Positions 51,116 through 62,049 are shown, numbered from the stretch's first letter. The stretch is 64,000 nt of DNA from Deltaproteobacteria bacterium (GCA_018399745.1 JAGYNZ010000007.1:1-64000), one strand, 5' to 3'. The notes: a model not told the origin generated them from the sequence alone. Numbers and translations are program-made.

Positions 51116-51754
51116 TCAAAGTACAGTTCCTAATAGGAGTTTATTCATATAGAGGATCAGCGGGACAATAATGCGGCCGGTCACTCCTGTAAAGACAAGC
51201 ACCAGAATCAGCAAAAACCCATAGCGCTCAAAACTCTCAAAAGAGCTGGCCAAGGCGGGGGGAAGTATGCCCATAAGTACTTTGCTGCCGTCAAGAGGAG
51301 GGATAGGGAGAAGGTTGAACACCGCGAGCCCTATATTAATCTGCACGCTCACATATGCCATATATAGGAGCGGACGCATAAAAAAACCTGACGTCTCCCA
51401 GAATGACCCCAATACCTGTCTCAGCAAGACAGCACTCAACACGGCCAATAATATATTGGCCCCGGGACCTGCCAGCGCGACCCAGACCATGTCATTCCTG
51501 GGATTCTTAAAATAACTGGGATTGACCGGTACGGGCCTTGCCCAACCTATGGTTTGAGTAAGGAAAAATACCATTGTACCAACAGGATCAAGATGACGGA
51601 CAGGGTTAAGGCTGAAGCGTCCCATAAGCTTTGCAGTGGGATCACCAAGACGGTAAGCCACCCAGCCGTGAGCCATCTCATGAACAGTCACAGCGAGAAG
51701 TATGGGTGGTGTGAGTATTGCTAATCTCTGAATTATAGAAGCAAAATCCATCAT
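51116..51754 (-). CDS. Site-2 protease-like M50 zinc metallopeptidase
   Basis: VHEMAHGWVAYRLGDPTAK, NLLPIPPLDGSKVL. Confidence 0.92.
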   Translation of the reverse strand: MMDFASIIQRLAILTPPILLAVTVHEMAHGWVAYRLGDPTAKLMGRFSLNPVRHLDPVGTMVFFLTQTIGWARPVPVNPSYFKNPRNDMVWVALAGPGANILLAVLSAVLLRQVLGSFWETSGFFMRPLLYMAYVSVQINIGLAVFNLLPIPPLDGSKVLMGILPPALASSFESFERYGFLLILVLVFTGVTGRIIVPLILYMNKLLLGTVL

Positions 51755-51969
51755 TTTTTTAATATACTACAATAATGTCCAAAGCTCATCTATGATTCTG
51801 TTTACAAAGCTCCAAATGGTTTTTAAGGGAATTTCACCTGGCTAAAGCTGCTCAACCGGACATCTATTTTACTTGACCATACCAACTTACTGGATTTAAT
51901 ATAAAAAATTAAATAAAGATTAAGGCTTTTCACTCTTTCGTATGCAGACAAACCCATAACCATAGATTG

Positions 51970-52194
51970 ATGTTGAAGAAATGTGTGCCGATAAAAAACA
52001 GATTCGGCAGATCTTGCTCAATCTGAATAATAATCAGCATCGATTGCAAAGTAACTGAGAAAAAAGAGATTGAAGTAATAGTCGATACACTGGGTAGGGG
52101 CATTAGGGTTACAGGAAAGGATAAGGCCGGAATATTCGATCCCTTCTTCGCTACCGCAGGCTGCTCGTGGAACGGATTGGAAAGGAGGACACAG
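51970..52194 (+). pseudogene. Decayed histidine kinase HATPase domain remnant
   Basis: DVEEMCADKKQIRQILLNLNNNQHRLQSN* then KEIEVIVDTLGRGIRVTGKDKAGIFDPFFATAGCSWNGLERRTQ. Confidence 0.6.
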
Positions 52195-54882
52195 ATGCCA
52201 GGACCGCGCAAGATCTTGATATGTGATAACGAAGAAAAAATAAGAAAGTCCTTGGGAAATCTGTTAACGGCCAATGGCTACAAAGTAGCATTGACCGAGA
52301 ATGGCGCAAGGTGCTTAAAAATATTGGCGGATCAAGTCTTTGACCTGGTGATCCTGGATATCATCATGCCGGATATGACCGGAATCGAGGTGCTAAACAG
52401 GATAAGAAAGAAGGGGCAAAATACGGACGTCATAATGATTACCGGCTATGCTGATAAAGACATGATCTCTGCCGCTTTTCGGCTCAGTGCTTATGATGTC
52501 ATTGAAAAACCCTTTGAGCCCAACCAGATCTTGAACACGATCTCAAATTGTTTGAGTAAAAAGGACGATTTCCAAAAAAATCTGGAAAAAAAGAACGGGA
52601 ATTTGAAGGGGTCAGAAAAGAGATATCGTGAGGTATCCGACGACTCCAAAGACATGATCTATATGACACGTAACGGAGATCTGGCAGACATCAACAAGGC
52701 TGGAGTTGAACTCTTGGGGTACAAAAGCAAACAAGAAATTTTAGACATGCAGTTTTTGAAACTCATGTTTCATAATCGTATTGACAGTGAGCTGTTCCAG
52801 GAAAGTATGGAACAAAAGGGCGCTATCAAGGATTATCCGACTAAGTTTAAAACAAAGGAAGGAACAAAGATTTCCGTCCTGATCACTGCCAGTGCCATAA
52901 AAGACCAAGAAGGAAACATGATTGGTCAGAGGGGAATTGTTCGTGACGTAACAGATATTGAAGCGGCCATGAACAAAACACTGTCCCTGATGAGAAAGAT
53001 CAAAGAGGCAAAGGAGGAATGGGAAACAACATTTGATGCCATTGAAGACGCTATTTTTCTGATAGATGAGACCTTTACTATTCAGAGGGCAAATAAGGGC
53101 CTGGCCAAACTGGTAGAAAAAGACATAACCGATATTATCGGCCAGAAATGTTATAAACTCCTCCACGGCATTAACTTTGTGCCGAATTTCTGTCTTCGGT
53201 CTACCCTGATCAAGACCTGTTCTTCTCAAACTAATGAACTATGGGAGCCTCACCTGAATCGGTACCTGCGAATCAATTGTTATCCTATCACTAACGGCAA
53301 CAGGGAGATTCGCGAGGTCATTCATGTGCTGAGGGATGTTACTGAGGCGCAAAAGGCCCACCAGGAGATTGAATACCTGGCCAGCCTTGTCCGCTACTCC
53401 CATGACGCCATTATCAGCACAGACATGAAGTGTCGTATCACCAGTTGGAACAAAACGGCCGAAAGGATCTTTGGTTATTCTGAAAAAGAGGCAGTGGGTA
53501 ATTACGTTGATATCATTGTCCCGAAGGAGCATAGAAAGGAATGTCACGTCTTCGTTGAAGAAATTGCCGAAGGAGGGGGATTTGAACATTACGAAACAAA
53601 AAGAAACACAAAATACGGCAATTACATAGATGTTGATCTGACGCTTTCTCCTATCAAGGACCGTAAGGGTGTTATAATCGGCATCTCTTTTATAGCAAGA
53701 GATGTCACCTATCAGAAAAGGCTTGAAGCCAAGCTGGTTCAGGCCCAAAAGATGGAATCAATAGGCACGCTGGCGGGCGGGATAGCACATGACTTCAACA
53801 ATCTGCTTATGGGTATTCAGGGTTATGCCTCTCTGATGCTCCTGAAGATTGATGCCATGCATCCCCATCATGAAATGCTAAAGAGAATCGAGGAACAGGT
53901 TCAAAGTGCCGCTGATCTGACCAAACAGCTTCTCGGATTTGCAAGGAGTGGAAGATACGAAACCAGGCCGACTAATTTAAACGAGCTGATCCACAAATCT
54001 GCGGAGATGTTTGGCCGAACCAAAAAAGAGATTGTTATACACAGTAAATTAGGGAAAGACCTGTGGACGGTGGAGGTCGATCAAGGCCAGATGGAGCAAG
54101 TACTTTTAAATCTTTATGTCAACGCCTGGCATGCCATGCCCGGTGGGGGTAATCTCTATCTTGAAACGAGTAATGTGACTTTAGATAAGTATTACGTAAA
54201 ACCTTATGATATAAAGGCCGGTAATTATGTAAAAATATCTGTCACCGATACCGGTATAGGCATGGATAAAAAGACGCAGAAACGTGTCTTCGATCCGTTC
54301 TTCACTACCAAGGAGATGGGAAGGGGTACAGGCCTGGGTCTGGCCTCGGTCTATGGGATTATCATCAATCACAAGGGGATTATCAATGTCTACAGCGAAA
54401 AAGGCCATGGTACCACCTTTAGTATATACCTGCCTGTTTGTAATAACGCCATTATTCCGGTAACCAAATTAGTGAGAAATGAAGTTATGAAGGGGACTGA
54501 AACCATCCTCCTGGTGGATGACGAGGAACAGGTGCTGGATACCGGCAGACAGATGTTGGAGTATCTTGGTTATAGAGTACTCGCAGCCCGTGGTGGTAAA
54601 GAGGCATGGGCACTATACCAAGATAACAGAAACAGAATTGATCTTGTCATTCTTGATTTAATCATGCCGGACACGGGTGGCGGTAAGGTCTATGATAAAA
54701 TGAAGGCACTGAATCCTGATGTAAAGGTTATCCTCTCAAGCGGCTACAGCCTCGATGGTGAGGCCTCTGAAGTCTTTAAGCGGGGGGCCAATGCCTTCAT
54801 TCAAAAACCCTTCAGTATATTAACCTTATCATACAAGTTACGAGAGGTGATAGGCGAAATCAGTCCCCCTTTCAATCCGTGA
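52195..54882 (+). CDS. Hybrid sensor histidine kinase (REC-PAS repeats-HisKA/HATPase-REC)
   Basis: N-terminal REC (DLVILDIIMPDMTG), PAS domains, AGGIAHDFNNLLMGIQGYASL, HATPase (GTGLGLASVYGI), C-terminal REC (DLVILDLIMPDTGG); GGAGG RBS before ATG 52195. Confidence 0.92.
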   Translation: MPGPRKILICDNEEKIRKSLGNLLTANGYKVALTENGARCLKILADQVFDLVILDIIMPDMTGIEVLNRIRKKGQNTDVIMITGYADKDMISAAFRLSAYDVIEKPFEPNQILNTISNCLSKKDDFQKNLEKKNGNLKGSEKRYREVSDDSKDMIYMTRNGDLADINKAGVELLGYKSKQEILDMQFLKLMFHNRIDSELFQESMEQKGAIKDYPTKFKTKEGTKISVLITASAIKDQEGNMIGQRGIVRDVTDIEAAMNKTLSLMRKIKEAKEEWETTFDAIEDAIFLIDETFTIQRANKGLAKLVEKDITDIIGQKCYKLLHGINFVPNFCLRSTLIKTCSSQTNELWEPHLNRYLRINCYPITNGNREIREVIHVLRDVTEAQKAHQEIEYLASLVRYSHDAIISTDMKCRITSWNKTAERIFGYSEKEAVGNYVDIIVPKEHRKECHVFVEEIAEGGGFEHYETKRNTKYGNYIDVDLTLSPIKDRKGVIIGISFIARDVTYQKRLEAKLVQAQKMESIGTLAGGIAHDFNNLLMGIQGYASLMLLKIDAMHPHHEMLKRIEEQVQSAADLTKQLLGFARSGRYETRPTNLNELIHKSAEMFGRTKKEIVIHSKLGKDLWTVEVDQGQMEQVLLNLYVNAWHAMPGGGNLYLETSNVTLDKYYVKPYDIKAGNYVKISVTDTGIGMDKKTQKRVFDPFFTTKEMGRGTGLGLASVYGIIINHKGIINVYSEKGHGTTFSIYLPVCNNAIIPVTKLVRNEVMKGTETILLVDDEEQVLDTGRQMLEYLGYRVLAARGGKEAWALYQDNRNRIDLVILDLIMPDTGGGKVYDKMKALNPDVKVILSSGYSLDGEASEVFKRGANAFIQKPFSILTLSYKLREVIGEISPPFNP

Positions 54883-54899
54883 AAAGCGTTTTTTATAAG

Positions 54900-57560
54900 T
54901 CATTCAGCATTCGTTTTCAAACGATCCAAGAATTCCCGTTTTACCAGATGAATTTCGTCCTCCCGATACGTGACCTCGCCGTCCAGTCTGGCCTCAAGCA
55001 GCCGATGAAGTATTGTATGGAAGAGAGGACCCGGTTCAAGACCCATCTCCTGTAAGTCATCTCCTGTAAGCAAAGATCTTGCATCACATAGTTCCGTAAT
55101 ATACCGCGATATGGCCTGTCTGGCATCATCGTTCTCAGTAATTGAAAGGATATGGAGAAGGAGATCAATATCCAGACCTTTCAACAGCCAATAGACCTCG
55201 CTGGCCTTCATGGAAGGTCGCCTGGAAAGAAGATCAAGGGCCTTTATTGCAATCTGACGTCCCTCCACAAAAATATCCCTCTTTGAGCCAACAAGGTCTA
55301 AACGATCTACGGCTTCTCGAATTTCTTGAAATTTCAGCCCTTCAAAAAGCGCCAGCATATAAACCGCCCACCTCCTCGGTCTCCTTGTTCTAAAAAGCAG
55401 ATCATACCAGGCCAGGACATCATAGGTTCGGGTAAGTGCCCCTTCTTCCTTTGGACCTAACCGAATGCCTTGATGAATCACTTTCAGTAAGCCCAGATCG
55501 GCCAGCCTTTTGATGGCGGACCTCGGATCTGGCTCCCTCAATATGAATATGAGCTCCGCGAGTAAACGCTTTCCGGAAAGCCTTGAGAATATGTCAAGAC
55601 GTACTGCATTCTGAATCAACTTCAAGGTATGCTTGCCTATTCTGAAACCGTATCGTTGCTCAAAACGGACTGCCCTGAAGACCCTTGTCGGATCTTCAAC
55701 AAAACTCAGGCTGTGCAGGACCCGAATCGTATGATCTTTGAGATCCCTTTGACCCCCAAAGAAGTCTATCAATAACCCGAATTCCTTCGGATTTAGCTTA
55801 ATAGCCAATGTGTTTATGGTAAAATCCCGCCGAAACAGATCTAACTTGGTAGATGAAAGTGCTACCGTAGGCATGGCGGCAGGGTACTTGTAGTATTCCC
55901 ACCTGGCTGTTGCCACGTCCACTTTAAAGCCATCGGGGAAGATCACGACCGCTGTTCCGAACTTCTTATGGGCACGAAACCTTGCTTTAAAACGTTCGGC
56001 AAAGGCCTCGGCAAAGGCGATCCCGTCTCCCTCAACGACCAGATCTATATCCAGATTGGGCTTTCTTAACAGCAGGTCTCTCACAAAGCCACCTGCTACA
56101 CAGATATGAAAACCCTCACCCTCTGCTACTTCCCCTGCATTTATCAATAGATCGAATATCCGGGAAGGCAGCTTCTCCTTCAACAAGGAGAGGACGTTCT
56201 TACGCTGTTCCTTTCCTGAAAGCAGGGCTTCAGGTCTCCTTGCAGCATCTCCACTCAATATCTGAAGAAGATCCGTCCTTGTGATTACCCCTTGTATTTT
56301 TCCTTTATCCACTACAGGGACAAAACGCTGACGATGATTGACAATAAGCTCCTGGACCTTGGTAAGCGTATCCATAGGATTAAGGACCTCGAAATCCGTT
56401 GTCATATATTCACGTACCGGCAGGTCTGAAAGACCATGATATATTGCCTTTTCCACGGTCCTGCGGGAAATGATGCCAAGGACCCTGCCTTCATGGACTA
56501 CAGGCAAGACCGTGATGCCGTAACGCGTTAACTTGTCGTTGACCTGTGAAAGAGTAGTATCCGGTAGGACCGAGAGCACTGGATATGACATGATGTCTTT
56601 CACTTCAGGCTCTGTTCCGAGCCGCCTGTGAAGTTCGGTTAAAAGACACTCCTCGGCCTCGGCAAGGGTCAATCCCTTTATTGTGGCAGAGGCGGCCATG
56701 GGATGGCCTCCCCCACCGATTGCCTTCAGCACCTTCCCGACGTCAACTCTCTCATCCCGGCTGCGGCCCACTATTAATATTTGATCCGACATCAGTGCCA
56801 TGGCAAAAATCACGGGCAGTTTCTCCATATCCATTAATTCGTGAGCCAGGACAGCAAAGTCCTCCACATACAACGGCGAAGATGTCTTTGCCAACGTCAC
56901 AGGAATGCCGGCCAGAGTATACGTCGCTGCGTTGTTCAAAAGATCGTTCAAAAGCCTTACATGCTCGGGAGTGAACCTGTGTTCAAGGAGTTTGGATATC
57001 GTCTTTAGGTCAGCCCCTTTATCGAGCAGCCAGGCAGCCGCCTCCATGTCATCTGACGTGGTGGAGCTGAAAGTAAAAGAGCCCGTATCCTCGTATATAC
57101 CCAAGGCCAGAATAGTCGCCTCCTCCGGGCTGACATCCATCCCTTTTTCTTTCAGGAGTCGAATCATCAAGGTCGTATTTGCGCCCACCTGTCTGAAAAA
57201 GGTCTTGTCTGCCATTATGTCTTCACTGCAAGGGGGATGATGGTCGAATACGTGGACTTCGACATCAGGCCTTTCCAAAAGCAATGACAAAGGACCGATG
57301 CGGCCTTTTTGCCTGGTGTCTACGACGACAAGAAGCTCAACCTTGTCAAGGTCTATATCCTTGAGACGTTTTACGTCTATAAAATAACTGCTTGACTGTA
57401 GGAGAAATTCGCGCAGGTCTCTCTCCTGGGAACCAGGCAAAACGATCTGCGCCCCTGGATAAAGTTTGGTTGCAGCCAGGCAAGATGCCAGCGCATCAAA
57501 ATCCGCGTTGAGATGAGAGGTGATAATGGTCTTGGGAAAATCTGCTGGGGTCTGGGCCAA
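54900..57560 (-). CDS. tRNA nucleotidyltransferase-type protein with N-terminal DHH/DHHA1 and CBS domains (probable A-adding enzyme)
   Basis: DHHPPCSED, GGGGHPMAASA, two CBS domains, GGFVRDLLLRKPNLDIDLVVEGDG, RRDFTINTLA. Confidence 0.9.
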   Translation of the reverse strand: MAQTPADFPKTIITSHLNADFDALASCLAATKLYPGAQIVLPGSQERDLREFLLQSSSYFIDVKRLKDIDLDKVELLVVVDTRQKGRIGPLSLLLERPDVEVHVFDHHPPCSEDIMADKTFFRQVGANTTLMIRLLKEKGMDVSPEEATILALGIYEDTGSFTFSSTTSDDMEAAAWLLDKGADLKTISKLLEHRFTPEHVRLLNDLLNNAATYTLAGIPVTLAKTSSPLYVEDFAVLAHELMDMEKLPVIFAMALMSDQILIVGRSRDERVDVGKVLKAIGGGGHPMAASATIKGLTLAEAEECLLTELHRRLGTEPEVKDIMSYPVLSVLPDTTLSQVNDKLTRYGITVLPVVHEGRVLGIISRRTVEKAIYHGLSDLPVREYMTTDFEVLNPMDTLTKVQELIVNHRQRFVPVVDKGKIQGVITRTDLLQILSGDAARRPEALLSGKEQRKNVLSLLKEKLPSRIFDLLINAGEVAEGEGFHICVAGGFVRDLLLRKPNLDIDLVVEGDGIAFAEAFAERFKARFRAHKKFGTAVVIFPDGFKVDVATARWEYYKYPAAMPTVALSSTKLDLFRRDFTINTLAIKLNPKEFGLLIDFFGGQRDLKDHTIRVLHSLSFVEDPTRVFRAVRFEQRYGFRIGKHTLKLIQNAVRLDIFSRLSGKRLLAELIFILREPDPRSAIKRLADLGLLKVIHQGIRLGPKEEGALTRTYDVLAWYDLLFRTRRPRRWAVYMLALFEGLKFQEIREAVDRLDLVGSKRDIFVEGRQIAIKALDLLSRRPSMKASEVYWLLKGLDIDLLLHILSITENDDARQAISRYITELCDARSLLTGDDLQEMGLEPGPLFHTILHRLLEARLDGEVTYREDEIHLVKREFLDRLKTNAE

Positions 57561-57764
57561 GTAAATCCCTTAACGTGTGCTGCTGTTGCGAGTGAAGCAA
57601 TCCCTTCTCTGGGAAGGAGATTGCTTCGCCGCCAAGTTCCCTGCAATTATAGAAGGCACTGGTGAACGTATATTGCCGGAACTTTTGAAGAAGTTAGCGC
57701 GCCTGACGTAAAATATCTCGTCAGGACCTCTTACAACATCACCAGGTAAAAATCACTGCCTGAT

Positions 57765-58247
57765 CTATTTGCCTGCCCTATATGGATTGACCGTAAGGAC
57801 CGGACAGTGGGCCCCTTTGACAACACCTGCCGCCACGCTGCCAAACATGATCTTATCAAGCCCCTTTCTCCCATGGGTACCGATTATGATCATATCTGTG
57901 CCGCTCTTCACGGCGTGTTTTATTATTTCTTCCGTTATGTCGCCCACGGCAATTGTTGTCTTTATATCCAGACCTGGAAATTTCTCTTCAGCGAACCTGT
58001 ACATGGCCTTCTGGCCACCTTCTAAAAGCTCCGCTTCAAAACTGGAATACCAGGCAGTGCCCATTTCAAAACCAACAAAGTCAGCTGAACCCCTCACCAC
58101 GTGTATAAGCTCTATCTCCGCCCCCAGCTTTTCCGCCATAAGCTTTACATAGGGCAAGATATTATCAGAGCTTTCAAAAAAATCCACAGGATACAGAATC
58201 TTCTTAATTTCTAGCATTGAGATCTCCTCCTTTTGATTATACCTCAT
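57765..58247 (-). CDS. Universal stress protein (UspA family)
   Basis: KKILYPVDFFESSDNILPYVK; IIIGTHGRKGLDKIMFGSVAAGVVKGAHCPVLTV. Confidence 0.93.
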   Translation of the reverse strand: MRYNQKEEISMLEIKKILYPVDFFESSDNILPYVKLMAEKLGAEIELIHVVRGSADFVGFEMGTAWYSSFEAELLEGGQKAMYRFAEEKFPGLDIKTTIAVGDITEEIIKHAVKSGTDMIIIGTHGRKGLDKIMFGSVAAGVVKGAHCPVLTVNPYRAGK

Positions 58248-58427
58248 TTCTGAACTTAATGCCGATTAGTTAGATTTTTAGCATTTGTTGACCCAATGTC
58301 AAGCTTGCTGACATAGCCTGCTGCCCTTATAATACCCCCAAAATATTTATTTAGCTGACTTTCCATGTTCACATGTATCTAAAACGAACGTCTCTTTACT
58401 ATCAAGACAAGACATTTGGAGCAATAA

Positions 58428-60368
58428 ATGGGTTTAACGGCAACAGAAAAAATCATAGGCGCGCACCTGGTGGAAGGTGAAATGAATCCAGGCAGCCAGA
58501 TTGCTATCCGCATTGACCAGACACTTACTCAAGACGCCACGGGCACCATGGCATACCTGGAATTTGAGGCCATAGGCATACCCAAAGTCAAGACGGAATT
58601 GTCCGTAAGTTACGTAGACCATAACTTGCTGCAATCCGACTTTAGGAATGCCGATGATCACCGGTTCCTCCGGTCCATTGCCGCACGCTACGGCATATAT
58701 TTTTCCAGCCCGGGAAACGGGATATGCCACCAGATACACCTGGAGCGTTTTGCCGTCCCAGGCAAGACACTGCTGGGCTCGGACAGTCACACTCCGACAG
58801 CCGGTGGATGCGGAATGCTCGCCATAGGTGCGGGCGGACTTGATGTGGCCCTGGCCATGGCCGGACAGCCATTCTACTTGAGAATGCCGTATATTACAGG
58901 TGTACGCCTAGAGGGAAGGCTTGGCCCTTGGGTCTCGGCAAGAGACGTCATCCTTGAACTGCTCCGTCTTATGACGGTAAAGGGCGGTGTGGGGAAAATC
59001 ATTGAATATTTTGGACCCGGTGTTGCCACGCTGTCTGCAACTGACAGGGCTACAATAGCAAATCTGGGAACTGAACTGGGGGCTACAGGTACAGTCTTTC
59101 CTTCTGATGAAGCGACCAAGAGCTTTCTTGTCAGCCAGAAAAGAGAAGGGGTATGGCAAGAGCTTAAGGCAGACCGGAATGCCGTCTATCATGAAATAAT
59201 AGATATGGATCTCTCTTCTCTTGAACCCATGATAGCCTGTCCATCATCCCCGGACAATGTAGTCCCTGTGCGAAAGGTGGCCGGACAGCCGGTATCTCAG
59301 GTTATTATAGGCTCCTGTGCCAACTCATCATTCAGGGACATAGTCGTTGCTGCCAAATCCCTTGAATCCTCCGAAATACACCCGTTTGTAAGCTTTGAAA
59401 TAAATCCCGGCAGCCGGCAGGTATTGGAAAACGTCGACATGGCCGGGGCCTTACGCACATTGATCCATGCCGGGGCCAGAATACACCAGTGCGGCTGCCT
59501 GGGATGTATCGGTATGGGACAGGCCCCGGCCACGGGGAGCATATCTTTAAGGACCTTTACCCGCAACTTTCCCGGAAGAAGCGGCACAAAGGACGACCAG
59601 GTATATCTGTGCAGTCCTGAAACCGCGGTTGCGTCCGCGATAAAAGGAGTGATCACAGACCCGAGAAACCTTGGAAAGGCACCCGAGGTATTGCTTCCCG
59701 AAACATATCTTATAAATGACAACGGAATAATACCTCCCTCGAAAGACGGCTCAGAGGTATCAGTACTGCGCGGCCCCAACATAAAACCTCTTCCGGAATT
59801 TGAGCCCCTGCCGGAAGACCTGAAGGCCAGGGTACTTCTGAAGGTAGAAGATAACATAACCACTGACCATATTATGCCCGCCGGGAGCAAGATATTGCCG
59901 CTCAGAAGCAACGTGCCGGCTATCAGTGAGTATGTCTTTTCCGCTATTGATCCAGAGTTTTCCTCAAGATGCAAGGCGACAGGCAACGTGATGATAGTCG
60001 GAGGAGAAAATTACGGCCAGGGGTCTTCAAGGGAGCATGCCGCGCTGGCACCCAGGTATCTTGGTGTACGCGTCAAACTGGTAAAGAGCTTCGCCAGAAT
60101 ACACAAGGCAAATCTTATCAATTTCGGTATTCTGCCGCTTACTTTTACGAATCCGAACGACTATGACCGGATTGAGCAGGGAGACACGGTCAACATCCCA
60201 GGTCTGAAGACTGCCCTGCTGAAAGGCTCGGACCTGGTATCGGTAGAAATCAATCAGGACAAAACAATACAGGCCCGCATGGAGTTGTCTGAAAGAGATC
60301 GCACAATATTGGCCTCCGGCGGCCTTCTTAATTGGGTAAGGGCCGGTATTGGCGCCGGGAGGGCATAG
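58428..60368 (+). CDS. Aconitate hydratase
   Basis: LLGSDSHTPTAGGCGMLAIGAGGLDVALAMAG, IGSCANSS, CLGCIGMG, GGENYGQGSSREHAAL. Confidence 0.92.
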   Translation: MGLTATEKIIGAHLVEGEMNPGSQIAIRIDQTLTQDATGTMAYLEFEAIGIPKVKTELSVSYVDHNLLQSDFRNADDHRFLRSIAARYGIYFSSPGNGICHQIHLERFAVPGKTLLGSDSHTPTAGGCGMLAIGAGGLDVALAMAGQPFYLRMPYITGVRLEGRLGPWVSARDVILELLRLMTVKGGVGKIIEYFGPGVATLSATDRATIANLGTELGATGTVFPSDEATKSFLVSQKREGVWQELKADRNAVYHEIIDMDLSSLEPMIACPSSPDNVVPVRKVAGQPVSQVIIGSCANSSFRDIVVAAKSLESSEIHPFVSFEINPGSRQVLENVDMAGALRTLIHAGARIHQCGCLGCIGMGQAPATGSISLRTFTRNFPGRSGTKDDQVYLCSPETAVASAIKGVITDPRNLGKAPEVLLPETYLINDNGIIPPSKDGSEVSVLRGPNIKPLPEFEPLPEDLKARVLLKVEDNITTDHIMPAGSKILPLRSNVPAISEYVFSAIDPEFSSRCKATGNVMIVGGENYGQGSSREHAALAPRYLGVRVKLVKSFARIHKANLINFGILPLTFTNPNDYDRIEQGDTVNIPGLKTALLKGSDLVSVEINQDKTIQARMELSERDRTILASGGLLNWVRAGIGAGRA

Positions 60369-61663
60369 AACTGATTCTCTCTTCAAAAGACAATTCTGTA
60401 GAAATTCGTCGGGCAGGGTCCGGAATAACAGCAAAGATAAGGGTCCCCGGATCAAAAAGCATCACCCAGCGGGCCCTGGTAGTTGCCTCTTTAGCTGAAG
60501 GGGACAGCGAGCTGAAGAGCCCTTTGAACAGCGAAGACACCCGATTGCTCAGAAAGGCCCTGATTTATTTGGGAATTTCCATAAAAGACAAAGAGGACGA
60601 CTGGATAATAGAGGGACAAGGCGGAAAGATTCTGCCTGTCAAACAGGACATCTATCTCGGCAACAACGGTACTGGAATACGTTTCATGGCCTCTCTGGTA
60701 TCCCTTGGTCAGGGCACATACAGGCTCACAGGCACCAAACGAATGGCCGAAAGACCCATAGGGCCACTTCTTGAGGCATTAAAGGTCTGGGGAGCCGAGG
60801 CAAAAAGCATTGAAAAAACCGGTTGCCCCCCGGTAGAAATCCAGGCGCATGGCCTTGAAGGCGGAGAAACCATACTCTCTGCCTCGAAAAGCAGTCAGTA
60901 TCTCTCCTCCCTGCTGCTCGTAGCACCGATTGTCAGGAATCCGGCCAAAATCAACCTGGACGGTCCCCTGGTGTCCAGACCTTATGTCGATCTCACTCTG
61001 GCGGTTATGGAGGCCTTTGGAGTAAAGGTACAGGAGAGAGACAACTCTTTCCTTGTGCCTCATATGACTTATAATGCAAAAACATATCAAATCGAGGGGG
61101 ATGCATCGAGCGCTTCCTATTTCTGGGCAGCCGCAGCGGTTACGGGCGGTAGAATCACAGTGGAAAACATACCACCGAATGCCCTTCAGGGCGATGCGGC
61201 CTTTGTCGACATCCTGGCCGGTATGGGTTGTTCTGTAAAAAAAGATACACAGGGAGTTACGGTACAGGGGCCTTCGGGCGGAGTGCTTAAGGCCATAGAA
61301 GTGGACATGGGACGTTGGCCCGATATGGTCCCGACCCTCGGAGTAGTTGCCGCCTTTGCATCAGGGACGACCGTCATCAGGAATGTAGCCCACCTGAGGA
61401 TAAAAGAGACGGATAGGCTGAAGGCTGTGGCGCAGGAACTTACCAAGATAGGGACATCGGTGAAAGAACTGAAAAACGGGTTGATCATTGAGGGGACCCG
61501 GGACATGCACGGATCCACGATAGATACCTACAACGATCACCGTATAGCCATGGCCTTTTCAGTGGCCGGGCTGAGGGTCCCGGGCATCAGGATCAAAGAT
61601 CCTTCATGCGTCAGAAAATCCTTTCCCTCTTTTTGGCAACACTGGCAAAAGATCACAGGGTAA
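60332..61663 (+). CDS. aroA: 3-phosphoshikimate 1-carboxyvinyltransferase
   Basis: VPGSKSITQRALVVASLAEG, GNNGTGIRFMASL, RIKETDRLKAVAQEL, DTYNDHRIAMAFSVAGL. Confidence 0.95.
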   Translation: MGKGRYWRREGIELILSSKDNSVEIRRAGSGITAKIRVPGSKSITQRALVVASLAEGDSELKSPLNSEDTRLLRKALIYLGISIKDKEDDWIIEGQGGKILPVKQDIYLGNNGTGIRFMASLVSLGQGTYRLTGTKRMAERPIGPLLEALKVWGAEAKSIEKTGCPPVEIQAHGLEGGETILSASKSSQYLSSLLLVAPIVRNPAKINLDGPLVSRPYVDLTLAVMEAFGVKVQERDNSFLVPHMTYNAKTYQIEGDASSASYFWAAAAVTGGRITVENIPPNALQGDAAFVDILAGMGCSVKKDTQGVTVQGPSGGVLKAIEVDMGRWPDMVPTLGVVAAFASGTTVIRNVAHLRIKETDRLKAVAQELTKIGTSVKELKNGLIIEGTRDMHGSTIDTYNDHRIAMAFSVAGLRVPGIRIKDPSCVRKSFPSFWQHWQKITG

Positions 61664-62049
61664 AACCGTAAGCAGATCCATAGTTTGTGCCTTTGTCACT
61701 CGTAAATGCCGGGTTACCTTCCGGACATTCGCAGGTTACCTTAAGAGACTGGGATCAAACGTCCCCGGCATGGAATAAAAAACAAACATTTGATACGAAA
61801 CGCCTAACTGCTGTTCCTTTAATATTTTAAGTCTTTAATAAGCGGTCCCTCTCAAGCGCCCGGGTCTATTTCTTCACCTCCTTCCACTCAATATTCAATG
61901 TCAGTCATAACATACGGTGCAAAGAATTCGCGCCTGTGTTCCGACACCCTTAGCTCAAATGGATCGCAATTTGCGTATATAATATGAGCAGTCTATGAGT
62001 TGTTTTTATAAGTAGTTGAAATAAAGGCTTAAATTGAGGTTTATAGATT

